From: Pseudomonas sp. Irchel 3E13 | Lineage (GTDB): Bacteria > Pseudomonadota > Gammaproteobacteria > Pseudomonadales > Pseudomonadaceae | DNA: 64,000 nucleotides | Assembly: GCF_900187455.1 (NCBI RefSeq) | Contig: NZ_FYDX01000014.1 | Location: 62,001 to 126,000 of the forward strand | Reading direction: 5' to 3' | Part shown: positions 16,018 through 24,749 of the stretch, one piece after another | Layout: the number at the start of each line of letters is the position of its first letter | Position numbering within the stretch: position 1 is the stretch's first letter | Notes under the pieces: model-generated | Database searches by the model: none | Told to the model about the DNA's origin: nothing | Seen by the model: only the letters and a program-made list of their open reading frames with translations | Program-made: the position numbers and the translations under genes

Positions 16018-17325
16018 TCAGGGACGGTAGCCCTGGCTCAGCAGCCAGCCACGGATGTGGCGCTGCTGTTCCGGGCTCAGCGGCGCCAGCACTTGATCGG
16101 CCGGTTCAGTGCGCAACCGGCTGACCAGCGGCGCCAGTTCCACACCATTCAGGTGCCAGATGCCCAATGGCTGATCGGGGCTGATCACCACGTGCGCGAG
16201 GTCCACAAGACCGTCACGCAGCACTGGCGCCTGTTCTATCCGCAAGCTGGCGAAATCCACCTCGGCGTGGATCGGTTCGGCGTCCGGCCATTGCCGCCGC
16301 GCCTGCCAGAACGGCTGGTCGGCCCAGCGTTGTTCCTCGATATAGAAATCCCGCCCGAGTCGGGCGAAGCGCCAGAACAGGTGCTCGACCCGCTGTTGAT
16401 GAAACCGCAGCGCCAGGTCGCGGCGCTCCGGGCGGGTCAGCAGGGTGTTGATCACCGCCGGTGCCTGCAGGGCCGAGGACAGTGACTGGAAGATGCCGTT
16501 GCCCGACAGCGGGTCCACCGCCATCGCCGCATCGCCCACCCGCAGCCAGTTGTCGCCGCCACAGACCGGCGTGAGGATCGCCGTGCTGCTGCGCGCGTGC
16601 AGTTGCAGGTCGCGTTCGTCCTGCGCGGCGAAAAACGCCCGCGCCAGCGGCGATTGCCAGCGGCGTTCGCGGCAGAAATCGAGCAGCGCGGATTTGTCCG
16701 GCAACGTCGTGCCGGCAACATCCAAGGTCCATTGCCAGTAGCAGCGACCATCGGCCTGCCGGGCCATCCACATCCAGCCATCGGCCTGGCTTTCCACGGC
16801 GCTGGCGCTGCTGCCGGGCTCGCCCTGCCAGCGGTTCAGCAGGCTCAAGGTCTCCGGCCCGCGCCAGGCACGGCCCACGGAACGGTCGTGTTGCGGGGCC
16901 TGGCGCCCGCGGGCTTCGACGTAGAAATCAGCGGACAACGCGGGCGCGCCGTCCAGTTCGACGGTCACCCCGCCCGCTTCGCTCCGCACGCCAAGCACCC
17001 GTGCTTCGATCAGGCGAACGCCGGCGTGGTGCAGGTCGTCGCGCAGGCCCTGGTCGAAACGCGGACGGTCCAGCAGAAATTCGACATTGCGGTCATGGGC
17101 CTCGCCGTTCCAGCGCGCGTGGCGCCGCGACGGCTCGCTCGCCACCGCCAATGCCCGGTTCAGCCCGGCACCGCGAAGCGCTTCCAGCACCCGTTGCGAC
17201 ACGCCTTCGAGCGCGGCGAAGCGCCGCCATTCGCTGACCACGCACACCTCGAAACCAAGCCGGCGCAGGCCCAGGGCAACAGCGGCACCGGCAGGCCCGG
17301 CGCCGAGCACGACGATGGATTTCAT
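16018..17325 (-). CDS. qhpG: Flavoprotein monooxygenase for CTQ biogenesis
   Basis: A 435-residue FAD enzyme of the tryptophan-halogenase/PHBH-like group. GAGPAG sits in the N-terminal dinucleotide fold (IVVLGAGPAGAAVALGLRR) and the second FAD motif is GDAAMAVDPLSGNGI. Its known homologue QhpG doubly hydroxylates the gamma-subunit tryptophan on the crosslinked precursor. The ATG overlaps the qhpE stop codon (17322-17325), so it is the last gene of the regulator-F-E-G chain. The start at MKSIVVLG is unambiguous because the fold begins there. Confidence 0.92.
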   Translation of the reverse strand: MKSIVVLGAGPAGAAVALGLRRLGFEVCVVSEWRRFAALEGVSQRVLEALRGAGLNRALAVASEPSRRHARWNGEAHDRNVEFLLDRPRFDQGLRDDLHHAGVRLIEARVLGVRSEAGGVTVELDGAPALSADFYVEARGRQAPQHDRSVGRAWRGPETLSLLNRWQGEPGSSASAVESQADGWMWMARQADGRCYWQWTLDVAGTTLPDKSALLDFCRERRWQSPLARAFFAAQDERDLQLHARSSTAILTPVCGGDNWLRVGDAAMAVDPLSGNGIFQSLSSALQAPAVINTLLTRPERRDLALRFHQQRVEHLFWRFARLGRDFYIEEQRWADQPFWQARRQWPDAEPIHAEVDFASLRIEQAPVLRDGLVDLAHVVISPDQPLGIWHLNGVELAPLVSRLRTEPADQVLAPLSPEQQRHIRGWLLSQGYRP

Positions 17326-17987
17326 GCCTGGCCTTTGTATTCGCGCCCACGGTACTGGGCGTTGTACAGCAGCCACGCCATTACTTGAGCGTTGCTCGCG
17401 TGAGGCTGGTCGCGCAGGAAGGCGGCGATGTGCCCGGTCAGTGCCGCGCAGCCAAAACTGGCGCCGGACAGCGGGCTTTCGCGGGCTCGCACGCAAGCAC
17501 CGAAATCGGCCTGCGGCGTATCCAGCCAGCTCCACTCATCGGGCTGGCAACGCGCATCGCCGGTGATGCGCAGCACACCGGGATATGCGGCGGGAAACAC
17601 CGGCATACCCTGCGCCGGGGTCGAGGCGCAGATCAGCACGCCGGCCTTGATCGCCGCCGCGCAGGACTCCCGCAGCGCCGGCCGGTCCTCGCGCAGGCCA
17701 AGACTGAGGTTGATCAAGCGCACGCCGCAGCTCACCAGCCAGTCGATCCCGGCGGCGACCTGCAAGGCAGTGGTGACACCCCGCTGATCGAAGACCTGGG
17801 CGACATGGATCGGCACGTCTCCGGCACCCGCAGCGATCAGTTGCACCACGGCGCTGCCGTGGCCGAGGGCGTCTTCCAGCGGCGGCTGTTCGCTGATCCC
17901 GACCGAGGCCAACTGGAAACGCCGCGCCTCGCCCATGCGCGCCAAGGGCGTGCCGCTGTCGACCACGCCAACCCGAAAATCACGCAT
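17322..17987 (-). CDS. qhpE: Subtilisin-like protease removing the gamma-subunit leader
   Basis: A 221-residue minimal subtilase with the triad visible as D10 (VGVVDSG), the His in LGHGSAV (about residue 43) and the Ser in SGASFGCAAL (about residue 188). It has no signal peptide and no prodomain, as expected for QhpE, which cuts the 28-residue leader of QhpC inside the cell. It overlaps qhpF by 8 bp and qhpG by 4 bp. Confidence 0.92.
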   Translation of the reverse strand: MRDFRVGVVDSGTPLARMGEARRFQLASVGISEQPPLEDALGHGSAVVQLIAAGAGDVPIHVAQVFDQRGVTTALQVAAGIDWLVSCGVRLINLSLGLREDRPALRESCAAAIKAGVLICASTPAQGMPVFPAAYPGVLRITGDARCQPDEWSWLDTPQADFGACVRARESPLSGASFGCAALTGHIAAFLRDQPHASNAQVMAWLLYNAQYRGREYKGQA

Positions 17988-19701
17988 GGCCGGCCTCCGT
18001 CAGAACGTGCAGGCGACCCTCACGCAGGACCAGATGCAGGCTGGCGTCGGCCAGGGTCGAGGGACGGTGGCTAACCAGGATGCGGGTACGGTCAGCAAAG
18101 AGTTGGTCAATCGCGGCAATCACTTCACGCTCCGTGTGTTCGTCAACTTGCGAGGTGGCTTCGTCCAGCACCAGCAGCAGCGGGTCCTGCAGCAGTGCGC
18201 GGGCGATAGCAATACGCTGTTTCTGACCGCCCGACAACTGCTGGCCGCGCTCGCCCAGCGGGCTGTCGAGGCCTTCCGGCAGGCTGGCGATCAGGCTGTC
18301 CAGTTGCGCCAGCCGGGCGACTTCGGCAATGGCTTCGCGACTGGCATCCGGCACGCTGTAGGCGAGGTTGTCGGCGAGGCTGCCACGGAACAGCACGATG
18401 TCCTGGCTGACCACCGCCACCCGCCGCCGCAAGGCGTGCAGATCGAGTTCGCGCAGGTCGACGCCGCCCAGCAGGATCTGCCCCGACTGCGGATCGTAGA
18501 AGCGCTGCAGCAGGTCGATCAAGGTGGATTTGCCGGCACCGGAGATACCGCGCAGGGCGACCTTGCTGCCGTGGGGAATACTCGCGCCGACATCCTGCAA
18601 CAACGGCGGGCGCCCCGGGTGGGCGAAGCACACCCCGCGCAAATGCAGGTCGCCGCGGTCCGGCATCGGCCGGGTGTGGACCGGGCTGTCGACTTCCGGG
18701 GCAACGCCGCGCAACTCCATCACCCGGCCAAGGCTGACGCTCATGCGCTGCATCGCCACATACAAGCCCAGCAGGCTTTGTACCGGGCCGACGGCCATGC
18801 CGAGGTAGGTGGAAAACGCGATCAGCGCGCCCAGTTGCCAGGTGCCCTGCACCACCCAGTAACCGCCCACCAGAAACGCGCAGGCGCGGGACAGCGACGT
18901 CAGGGTGCCAGGCACCGCCTGGGTAAAGAATTCGGTGACCTGCACCCGCAGCAACTGGCCCATATAGCCCTGCCCCAGGCCATCAAGACGGCGGGCCTCG
19001 CGTTGCTGCTGGCCGGCGGACTGGATGAATTTCATCGCCGGCAGGGTCTCCACCAGAAACGACGAAACGTCCGCCGAACGCTCGCGCAACTGCCGCACCT
19101 CGCGCTCGACCTTGCGCCGCATCCAGCGCAGCCAGAGCACGTCCAGCGGAATCAGCACCAGCGCCAGCAGCGCCAGCTTCCACGACAACACCAAGAGCAT
19201 GGCCAACGCGCAGACCAGGCCGATCACGCTGGACACGGCGGAGAACAGCGAATCCACGGCAAAGCGCTGGATCTCGGCGACGTCACCGTCCAGCCGCGAC
19301 ATCAGGTCACCCAGCCGGCGCTGGCCGTAGAAGGTTGGCGAAAGACGTTGCAAGTGCCGGTACAACTCGTCGCGCAGGGCGAACAGAATGCGCCCCGAAA
19401 GGCGCGTGTGCAGGTAGCGGTTGAGGCCGGACAACAGCGTGCCGACGATCCCGGCCAGCACCATCAGGCCGGCGATCAGCGCCAGCTTCGGGAAGTCCTT
19501 GGCCAGCAGGCCGTCGTCGATCAGCAGCTTGGTCAGCCACGGCTGCACCAGCACCAGCGCCGTGGCGCACATCGACAGCCCGAGCAGGCCGGCGATGGCC
19601 AGCCGCTGCGGGCGGACGAAGCTGTACAACCAGCCCAGTGCGTCGTGCAGGGCGGGACGGTCCTGATGCTCGATCAGGCGCGCGAGCAGACGCTGCATCA
19701 C
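17980..19701 (-). CDS. qhpF: ABC exporter (fused permease-ATPase) for the gamma subunit
   Basis: A 573-residue half-transporter with six transmembrane helices in the first 320 residues, followed by an ABC domain. Walker A GISGAGKST lies near residue 385, signature LSGGQKQR near 492 and Walker B LLVLDEATS after it. Homologue QhpF moves the crosslinked gamma subunit to the periplasm and is needed for leader processing. Its start overlaps the regulator stop (19698-19701). Confidence 0.92.
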   Translation of the reverse strand: MMQRLLARLIEHQDRPALHDALGWLYSFVRPQRLAIAGLLGLSMCATALVLVQPWLTKLLIDDGLLAKDFPKLALIAGLMVLAGIVGTLLSGLNRYLHTRLSGRILFALRDELYRHLQRLSPTFYGQRRLGDLMSRLDGDVAEIQRFAVDSLFSAVSSVIGLVCALAMLLVLSWKLALLALVLIPLDVLWLRWMRRKVEREVRQLRERSADVSSFLVETLPAMKFIQSAGQQQREARRLDGLGQGYMGQLLRVQVTEFFTQAVPGTLTSLSRACAFLVGGYWVVQGTWQLGALIAFSTYLGMAVGPVQSLLGLYVAMQRMSVSLGRVMELRGVAPEVDSPVHTRPMPDRGDLHLRGVCFAHPGRPPLLQDVGASIPHGSKVALRGISGAGKSTLIDLLQRFYDPQSGQILLGGVDLRELDLHALRRRVAVVSQDIVLFRGSLADNLAYSVPDASREAIAEVARLAQLDSLIASLPEGLDSPLGERGQQLSGGQKQRIAIARALLQDPLLLVLDEATSQVDEHTEREVIAAIDQLFADRTRILVSHRPSTLADASLHLVLREGRLHVLTEAGHA

Positions 19702-21611
19702 TGCGGCATCTGCTTGAGCTTGCGGTACAGCGTGGCGCGGCTGATGCCCAAGGCATCGGCGGCCGCCGAGACATTGCCGTGATGACGGTCGAGGGCCTGG
19801 CGAATCAGGTCGTGCTGGTTGTGGCGCAGGTTGTCGCGGTTGACCGGTGGCTCGCCGGCGCGCAGCTCGTCCAGCAGGTTGTCTGGCAGATGGTCAAGGC
19901 CCAGCTCTTTTTCGCCGTCTTCGCGCATCGCCAGCAGCAGGCGCAGGCTCATTTCCAGTTGGCGGATGTTGCCCGGCCAGTGATAGCCGGCGAACAACCG
20001 CGACACTTCGACGGACAGCCGCACGCCCTGGCCGCCGAGGCGGGCCAGCAGGCTGTCGATCAGCGCGGGCAGGTCTTCGCGCTCGCGCAGAGCCGGCAAC
20101 TGCACGCTGATGCCGTTGATGCGGTAGTAGAGGTCTTCGCGGAACTGCTGGTCTTGCACCTGGCGCTTGAGGTCGCGGTGCGTGGCGCAGACCAGCGCGA
20201 TGTCCAGTTCCTGCTCCTGGGCCGCGCCCAGCGGCGCCACCTTGCGCTCCTGCAACACCCGCAACAGCCGGGCCTGCAAGGCCAGCGGCATGTCGCCGAC
20301 TTCGTCGAGAAACAGCGTGCCGCCATGAGCCTGCTGCAAACGCCCGACCATGCCGCCGCGACGCGAGCCGGTGAAGGCGCCTTCGCGGTAGCCGAACAGT
20401 TCCGATTCGATCAGCCCTTCGGGGATCGCCGCGCAGTTCACCGCGATGAACGGTTTGCCGGCGCGGGCGCTTTCCTGATGCAGCGCGCGGGCGACCACTT
20501 CCTTGCCGCTGCCGGTTTCGCCCAGCAGCACCACCGGCAATTCATTGGCCAGCCCTTGGCGGGCCATGCGCAACGCCCGGGCAAACCGGCTGTTGCCGGC
20601 GCCGAGTGCTTCCAGCGACGGCGTGGTGGAAACAGCGGGGGCGACGCGGGCGACCAGCGCCGGAACCGACACCGCGAGCGGACGCTGCGGCACTTGCAGG
20701 GTCTTGTAGTAAAAGGCGCCTTTGGCGGTCTCGACGCTGTCGACCTGGCCAGGTTGCAAACGCGCCAGCCATTGCTCCAGGCGCATGCCCAGCAGGCCGT
20801 CGCAGCGCTGGCCAATCAAACTGGCGCGGTCGCTGCGCAGCAACTGGCAGGCCTGGTTGCTGGCGGCGAGGATATGCCCGTCCAGGCTCACCGCCAGCAG
20901 GCCCTGCCAGCAGGATTCCAGGTACTGCCGCCGGCTGTGGAAGGCCAGCACGATCTGTTCGGGGAAGCTGCTCTTGAACAGCCGGCTTTCGATCTGGCTG
21001 ACCGCCAGCGCCAGCAGCGCGGTGCGGTCAGGCAGGCGGCCCAGCGGGCCTTGGCGGGTCAGGTCGAGGACGCCGAGCAGCTCACCTTGCGGGCAGTGGA
21101 TCGGCACCGAGGTGCAGGAAAAATCGCTGAGCCGTTCGAGAAAGTGCTCGCCGCAATCGATCTGCACCGTGCGCGCTTCCACCAGCGCGGTGCCGAGGGC
21201 GTTGGTGCCGCGAGCGGCTTCGCTCCAGCAGGTGCCGGGGGAAATATCGCCGAGGCCACGGCGCTTGAGCACGGCGGATTCGCCATGGATGGTGAGGATG
21301 GTGGCGTCGGCATTGGCGAGGATAATCAGGCTGTCCTGACCCTGGCGCGCGCCGAGGTAATCGAGTTCGGCGGTCGCGGCGTCCAGCAGTGGGCGGTTGT
21401 TGGCCAGCAGCAGGTCGAGGCTGGCGGCGGAAGTCAGGGCGACTTCCTGCCCGGCGTTACCGGTAACCCCATGGCCGAGGCTACGGCGCCAGGAGGCGTC
21501 GATTTCGGCACGCAGGAAGCCATCGGGCAGTTGCCCTTCCACGGACAGGCGTTCCCGGGCAAGGCGGGGGTTAGAGGTCGCGGTGGCGGACGCTGTTTTT
21601 ATTGTGCTCAT
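19698..21611 (-). CDS. Sigma54-dependent Fis-family activator
   Basis: A 637-residue enhancer-binding protein of the AcoR type. The N-terminal sensory part is GAF/PAS-like (residues about 60-320). The AAA+ domain has GETGSGKE near residue 363, GAFTGSRRGG near 412 and LFLDEVGDMPL. A C-terminal Fis HTH follows (ISRATLYRKLKQ). It heads the overlapping regulator-qhpF-qhpE-qhpG unit, so it most likely drives the sigma54 promoters at 14233-14482. The Paracoccus qhp cluster uses an AraC-type regulator instead. Confidence 0.9.
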   Translation of the reverse strand: MSTIKTASATATSNPRLARERLSVEGQLPDGFLRAEIDASWRRSLGHGVTGNAGQEVALTSAASLDLLLANNRPLLDAATAELDYLGARQGQDSLIILANADATILTIHGESAVLKRRGLGDISPGTCWSEAARGTNALGTALVEARTVQIDCGEHFLERLSDFSCTSVPIHCPQGELLGVLDLTRQGPLGRLPDRTALLALAVSQIESRLFKSSFPEQIVLAFHSRRQYLESCWQGLLAVSLDGHILAASNQACQLLRSDRASLIGQRCDGLLGMRLEQWLARLQPGQVDSVETAKGAFYYKTLQVPQRPLAVSVPALVARVAPAVSTTPSLEALGAGNSRFARALRMARQGLANELPVVLLGETGSGKEVVARALHQESARAGKPFIAVNCAAIPEGLIESELFGYREGAFTGSRRGGMVGRLQQAHGGTLFLDEVGDMPLALQARLLRVLQERKVAPLGAAQEQELDIALVCATHRDLKRQVQDQQFREDLYYRINGISVQLPALREREDLPALIDSLLARLGGQGVRLSVEVSRLFAGYHWPGNIRQLEMSLRLLLAMREDGEKELGLDHLPDNLLDELRAGEPPVNRDNLRHNQHDLIRQALDRHHGNVSAAADALGISRATLYRKLKQMPQ

Positions 21612-21694
21612 CGGCGGCTCCGGATCGGTTAATCCGTTACAAGCAAGTCCTGCGCCATTTGGTGGCAGGGCTTTTCGGGGCCGTTTTATGGCGT

Positions 21695-21741
21695 ATCGCG
21701 AGCAAGCTCGCTCCTACCGTAGGAGCGAGCTTGCTCGCGAT
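21695..21741. repeat. REPIN: two perfect inverted REPs with 3-bp spacer
   Basis: The 22-bp arms start with ATCGCGAGCAAGCTCGC and are mirror images around CCG. The element lies in the 168 bp between the sigma54 activator's upstream region and the 3' end of the LuxR-type gene. Confidence 0.9.
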
Positions 21742-21779
21742 GGGTCATGAAAGCAGCCCACTCACCCGAATATACCCTG

Positions 21780-24485
21780 TTACAAAAGACCGAGCGACTT
21801 GGCCCGCGCCACCGCCTGGGTGCGGCGCTCGACGCCGAGTTTGCTGTTGATGTGGCTGGCGTGGGTCTTGACGGTATGCAGCGAGATGAACAGTTGCTCG
21901 CTGATTTCCTGGTTGGAACAGCCCTGGGCGATCAGCTTGAGCACCGCCTGTTCGCGGACGCTGAGGGTTTCGCCACTGCCGTTGGCTTCCTGGTTGGGCA
22001 AGAAGCCCAGCAGGCTGACCTGGGCCGGGCTGGTCGATTGCGCCTGAAGTTGTTCGCGCAGCCAGTCGGGGTGTTCGTTGAGCAGGCGCTGATAGGGTTG
22101 CAACACCCCGCCCCGCGCGGATTCGAGGCTCGACACCAGACGCTCGCGGGCACCAGACAGGTCGCCCTGAGCCAAGAGCAAACCCACCTGCTGGCACAGC
22201 GCGATAACGCAGAGCAATTGCCCGCCGCTGGCCTGACCACGGCTGACCAGCGCCTGCAGCCGTTGCCCGGACTGGGCCAGCCGTCCCTGGGCCTGCTCCA
22301 GCAGGGCCTGCTGCAATTCGATGTGCAACGGCAGCAGCGGATGGAACTCCGGCGCCGCGGCGGCTTGTTGCCCGCCATAGGTCTGGCTCAGGCGCAGTAG
22401 CCAGGATTCGGCCAGGTCGTTGCGCCCCTGGGCCAGCCAGAGTTCGCATTTGACCAGGGTAATCATCGCCAGATAGAAGATCGGCGGCACGTCCCAGATG
22501 TGCATCAGGCGCTCGGCCTCGGCCAGCTCGGCAAAGGCTTCGGCGAAGCGTCCTTCGCGACCGTCCAGGGTCGCCAGGGCGCAATGGCCGATCAGCACGC
22601 TGATATCGCGACAGGCCCGCGCTTCGATCAACCCGGCCCGCAGGCGACTGCGCCCGGCTTCGGGTTGCAGGCGGCTGACCAGCAAGTAACCCTCGTAAAG
22701 CATCAACCGCGCGCGCACCGCATACAGCCGCTGCGCCGACAGGCCGTGCAGGCGTTGCAGGCCCTGACGCACCTCCTCCATCGAACGCAGCGTCTCGCCG
22801 CGGGCATGCAGCACCCGCGCCCGGTCGTAATGGGCCAGGGCCTCGAACAACGGATTGCCGACCCGCTGCGCCAGCTCAAGGGCTTCACGGTTCCAGCCCC
22901 GCGCGCGCCAGAAATCGGCGTCGGCGATGGCCAGGTTGGACAGCGTCGACAGGCACATCAGGCGCTGCCCATAGCGTTTGTTCGGCAGGCTTTGCAGGGC
23001 CTGCTCGCAATAAGAGCGGGTGCGTTCGCGATCACCCCGGCCGCGGGCGATGATTCCGCTCAAGGCCAGCCACTGCGCGAGCATGGACTTCTGCGCGGTG
23101 GCCGAAGGCGCCGGCAGGAAGCGGCTGAGGTGGCTGGCCAGTTCCTCGGCGGCGTCCAGTTGGCAGGCCAAGCCCAGCGCCCAGCTGTACAGCACGATCA
23201 GCCGCGGCGTGCTGATCAGCAGGCTGTCGGGCAGGTCCATCTTCCAGCGCAGCAGCATGCCGACGTTCTGTTCGGCCAGCAGTTGTTCTTCAGAGAGGTT
23301 CTGCACCAGGTTGGCCGCCACATCCAGGTGCCCGGCCCGCAGCGCCTGCTCCACGGCTTCGTCCAGCAGACCCTGGCCGTGGAACCAGCGACAGGCGCGC
23401 AGGTGCAGGCTCGACAGCGGCAGGCTGGCCTGGCGGGTGCGCAGCAGGTCGGAGAACAGGTGGTGATAGCGGAACCAGTAACCGTGCTCGTCCAGCGGCA
23501 CGAGGAAGACCTGGTGGGATTGCAGGTAACGCAGGATTTCGTCGCTGTCGTGGCTTTCCCGCAGGGCGTCGCACAGGTCGGCGCAGAAACGCTCCTGGCA
23601 GGCGGTGTCGTTAAGGAAGCTCTGGACCTCGGCCGGCAGGCAGTCGATGACTTCTTCCAGCAGGTAATCGCGGATCAGCCCTTCGCCGCCGTGCAAGGCC
23701 TGGGGCAACGGGCTGTCGGCACCGGACTCGGTGGCCGCCAGCAGCCAGAAACGCAGCCCGGCAACCCAGCCGTCGCTGCGCTGGATCAGGTTGTCCAGCG
23801 CCTGCCCGCGCACCGACGGGTGCTGGCCGAGCACGGCGAGGGATTCGTCGGGGGTCAGGCGCAGGTCCTGTTCGTTGAGTTCGAGCAATTGCCGCGACAG
23901 CCGCAGCCGCGCGAGGTGCCAGTCGGGACGCTGGCGGCTGGTGACCAGCAGCACCAGGCCAGGCGGCAGGTGATTGAGGAAGAATTGCAGGCAACGGTCC
24001 AGCACGGGCCCTTGGGCCAGGTGATAGTCATCCAGCACCAGCAGCACCGGGGACGTGCTCAGCAAATGCTCGGCCAGTTCATCGAGCAGGCCGTCGAGCC
24101 ATTCCTCGAACGCGAACGGCTGGTGCCGCTGGCGCATTTTCAGCAGGCCCAACGCCTGGCCGCCGAGGCTCGGGCAGTACTGTTGCAGACCTTCGAGCAG
24201 GCGTTCGAGAAAACGCCCGGGATCATTGTCACGTCGGCTCAGCCCCAGCCACAGGCTGCGCCAATGCGGCGGCAGGCTTTGGCAGAACTCCACCGCCAAC
24301 GAACTCTTGCCGAATCCTGCGGGTGCATTGACCAGCAACAGACGCCCACCCAGCCCGGCCTGCAAACGCTGGCAAAGGCGTGCCCGCGGCACATGCCCGT
24401 CGGGCAGCGGTGGCCGGTAGAAACGCCCTTCCAGAACCGACACGGTCTGTTGGGTGAACCCTTGCGTGCTGGACAGATCGGTCAT
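21780..24485 (-). CDS. MalT-like LuxR-family transcriptional regulator
   Basis: A 901-residue regulator. The P-loop APAGFGKSS is near residues 55-62 and opens an NB-ARC/STAND ATPase module. A long TPR-like middle follows, and residues about 838-901 form the LuxR HTH (LSVREQAVLKLIAQGCSNQE, then ISLHTVKTHASHI). MalT/AlkS-type proteins are ligand- and ATP-dependent activators. Position suggests control of the DUF1329-DUF1302-acyl-CoA ligase genes just upstream; the inducer is unknown. Confidence 0.9.
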   Translation of the reverse strand: MTDLSSTQGFTQQTVSVLEGRFYRPPLPDGHVPRARLCQRLQAGLGGRLLLVNAPAGFGKSSLAVEFCQSLPPHWRSLWLGLSRRDNDPGRFLERLLEGLQQYCPSLGGQALGLLKMRQRHQPFAFEEWLDGLLDELAEHLLSTSPVLLVLDDYHLAQGPVLDRCLQFFLNHLPPGLVLLVTSRQRPDWHLARLRLSRQLLELNEQDLRLTPDESLAVLGQHPSVRGQALDNLIQRSDGWVAGLRFWLLAATESGADSPLPQALHGGEGLIRDYLLEEVIDCLPAEVQSFLNDTACQERFCADLCDALRESHDSDEILRYLQSHQVFLVPLDEHGYWFRYHHLFSDLLRTRQASLPLSSLHLRACRWFHGQGLLDEAVEQALRAGHLDVAANLVQNLSEEQLLAEQNVGMLLRWKMDLPDSLLISTPRLIVLYSWALGLACQLDAAEELASHLSRFLPAPSATAQKSMLAQWLALSGIIARGRGDRERTRSYCEQALQSLPNKRYGQRLMCLSTLSNLAIADADFWRARGWNREALELAQRVGNPLFEALAHYDRARVLHARGETLRSMEEVRQGLQRLHGLSAQRLYAVRARLMLYEGYLLVSRLQPEAGRSRLRAGLIEARACRDISVLIGHCALATLDGREGRFAEAFAELAEAERLMHIWDVPPIFYLAMITLVKCELWLAQGRNDLAESWLLRLSQTYGGQQAAAAPEFHPLLPLHIELQQALLEQAQGRLAQSGQRLQALVSRGQASGGQLLCVIALCQQVGLLLAQGDLSGARERLVSSLESARGGVLQPYQRLLNEHPDWLREQLQAQSTSPAQVSLLGFLPNQEANGSGETLSVREQAVLKLIAQGCSNQEISEQLFISLHTVKTHASHINSKLGVERRTQAVARAKSLGLL

Positions 24486-24697
24486 GGCCGGCTCGTTTTA
24501 GTTGAAATCTTCGGCAACAGGGATTGGCGCAGACTAGCGGTTTAACCGGCACATTTGAAGGCGATTGCCGCAAGTACGGAAAAAAGACTACAACAAGAAG
24601 CAACAGAGACAACATTGACAGGGCGCAATGGACTACCAGGTTAGCGGTAAAAACGGCGGGGCCAGCGGAAATAGTCGATGGCTGCGACGGAAATCAA

Positions 24698-24721
24698 AAC
24701 GCCCCGGCAAGCCGGGGCGTT
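24698..24721 (-). terminator. Rho-independent terminator of the DUF1302-DUF1329 unit
   Basis: On the minus strand an 11-bp perfect stem (AACGCCCCGGC, loop TT, GCCGGGGCGTT) runs into TTTTG, 29 bp beyond the DUF1329 stop. The rest of 24486-24749 is upstream sequence of the LuxR-type gene, without a clear promoter motif. Confidence 0.85.
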
Positions 24722-24749
24722 CTGGGGATCACACGGAGGGTTTGAAGCG

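Noticed and set aside
17935..19782. Long plus-strand frame opposite qhpF
   Set aside because: The minus strand encodes a complete ABC transporter with all nucleotide-binding motifs; the plus frame is low-complexity Gln/His/Arg text.
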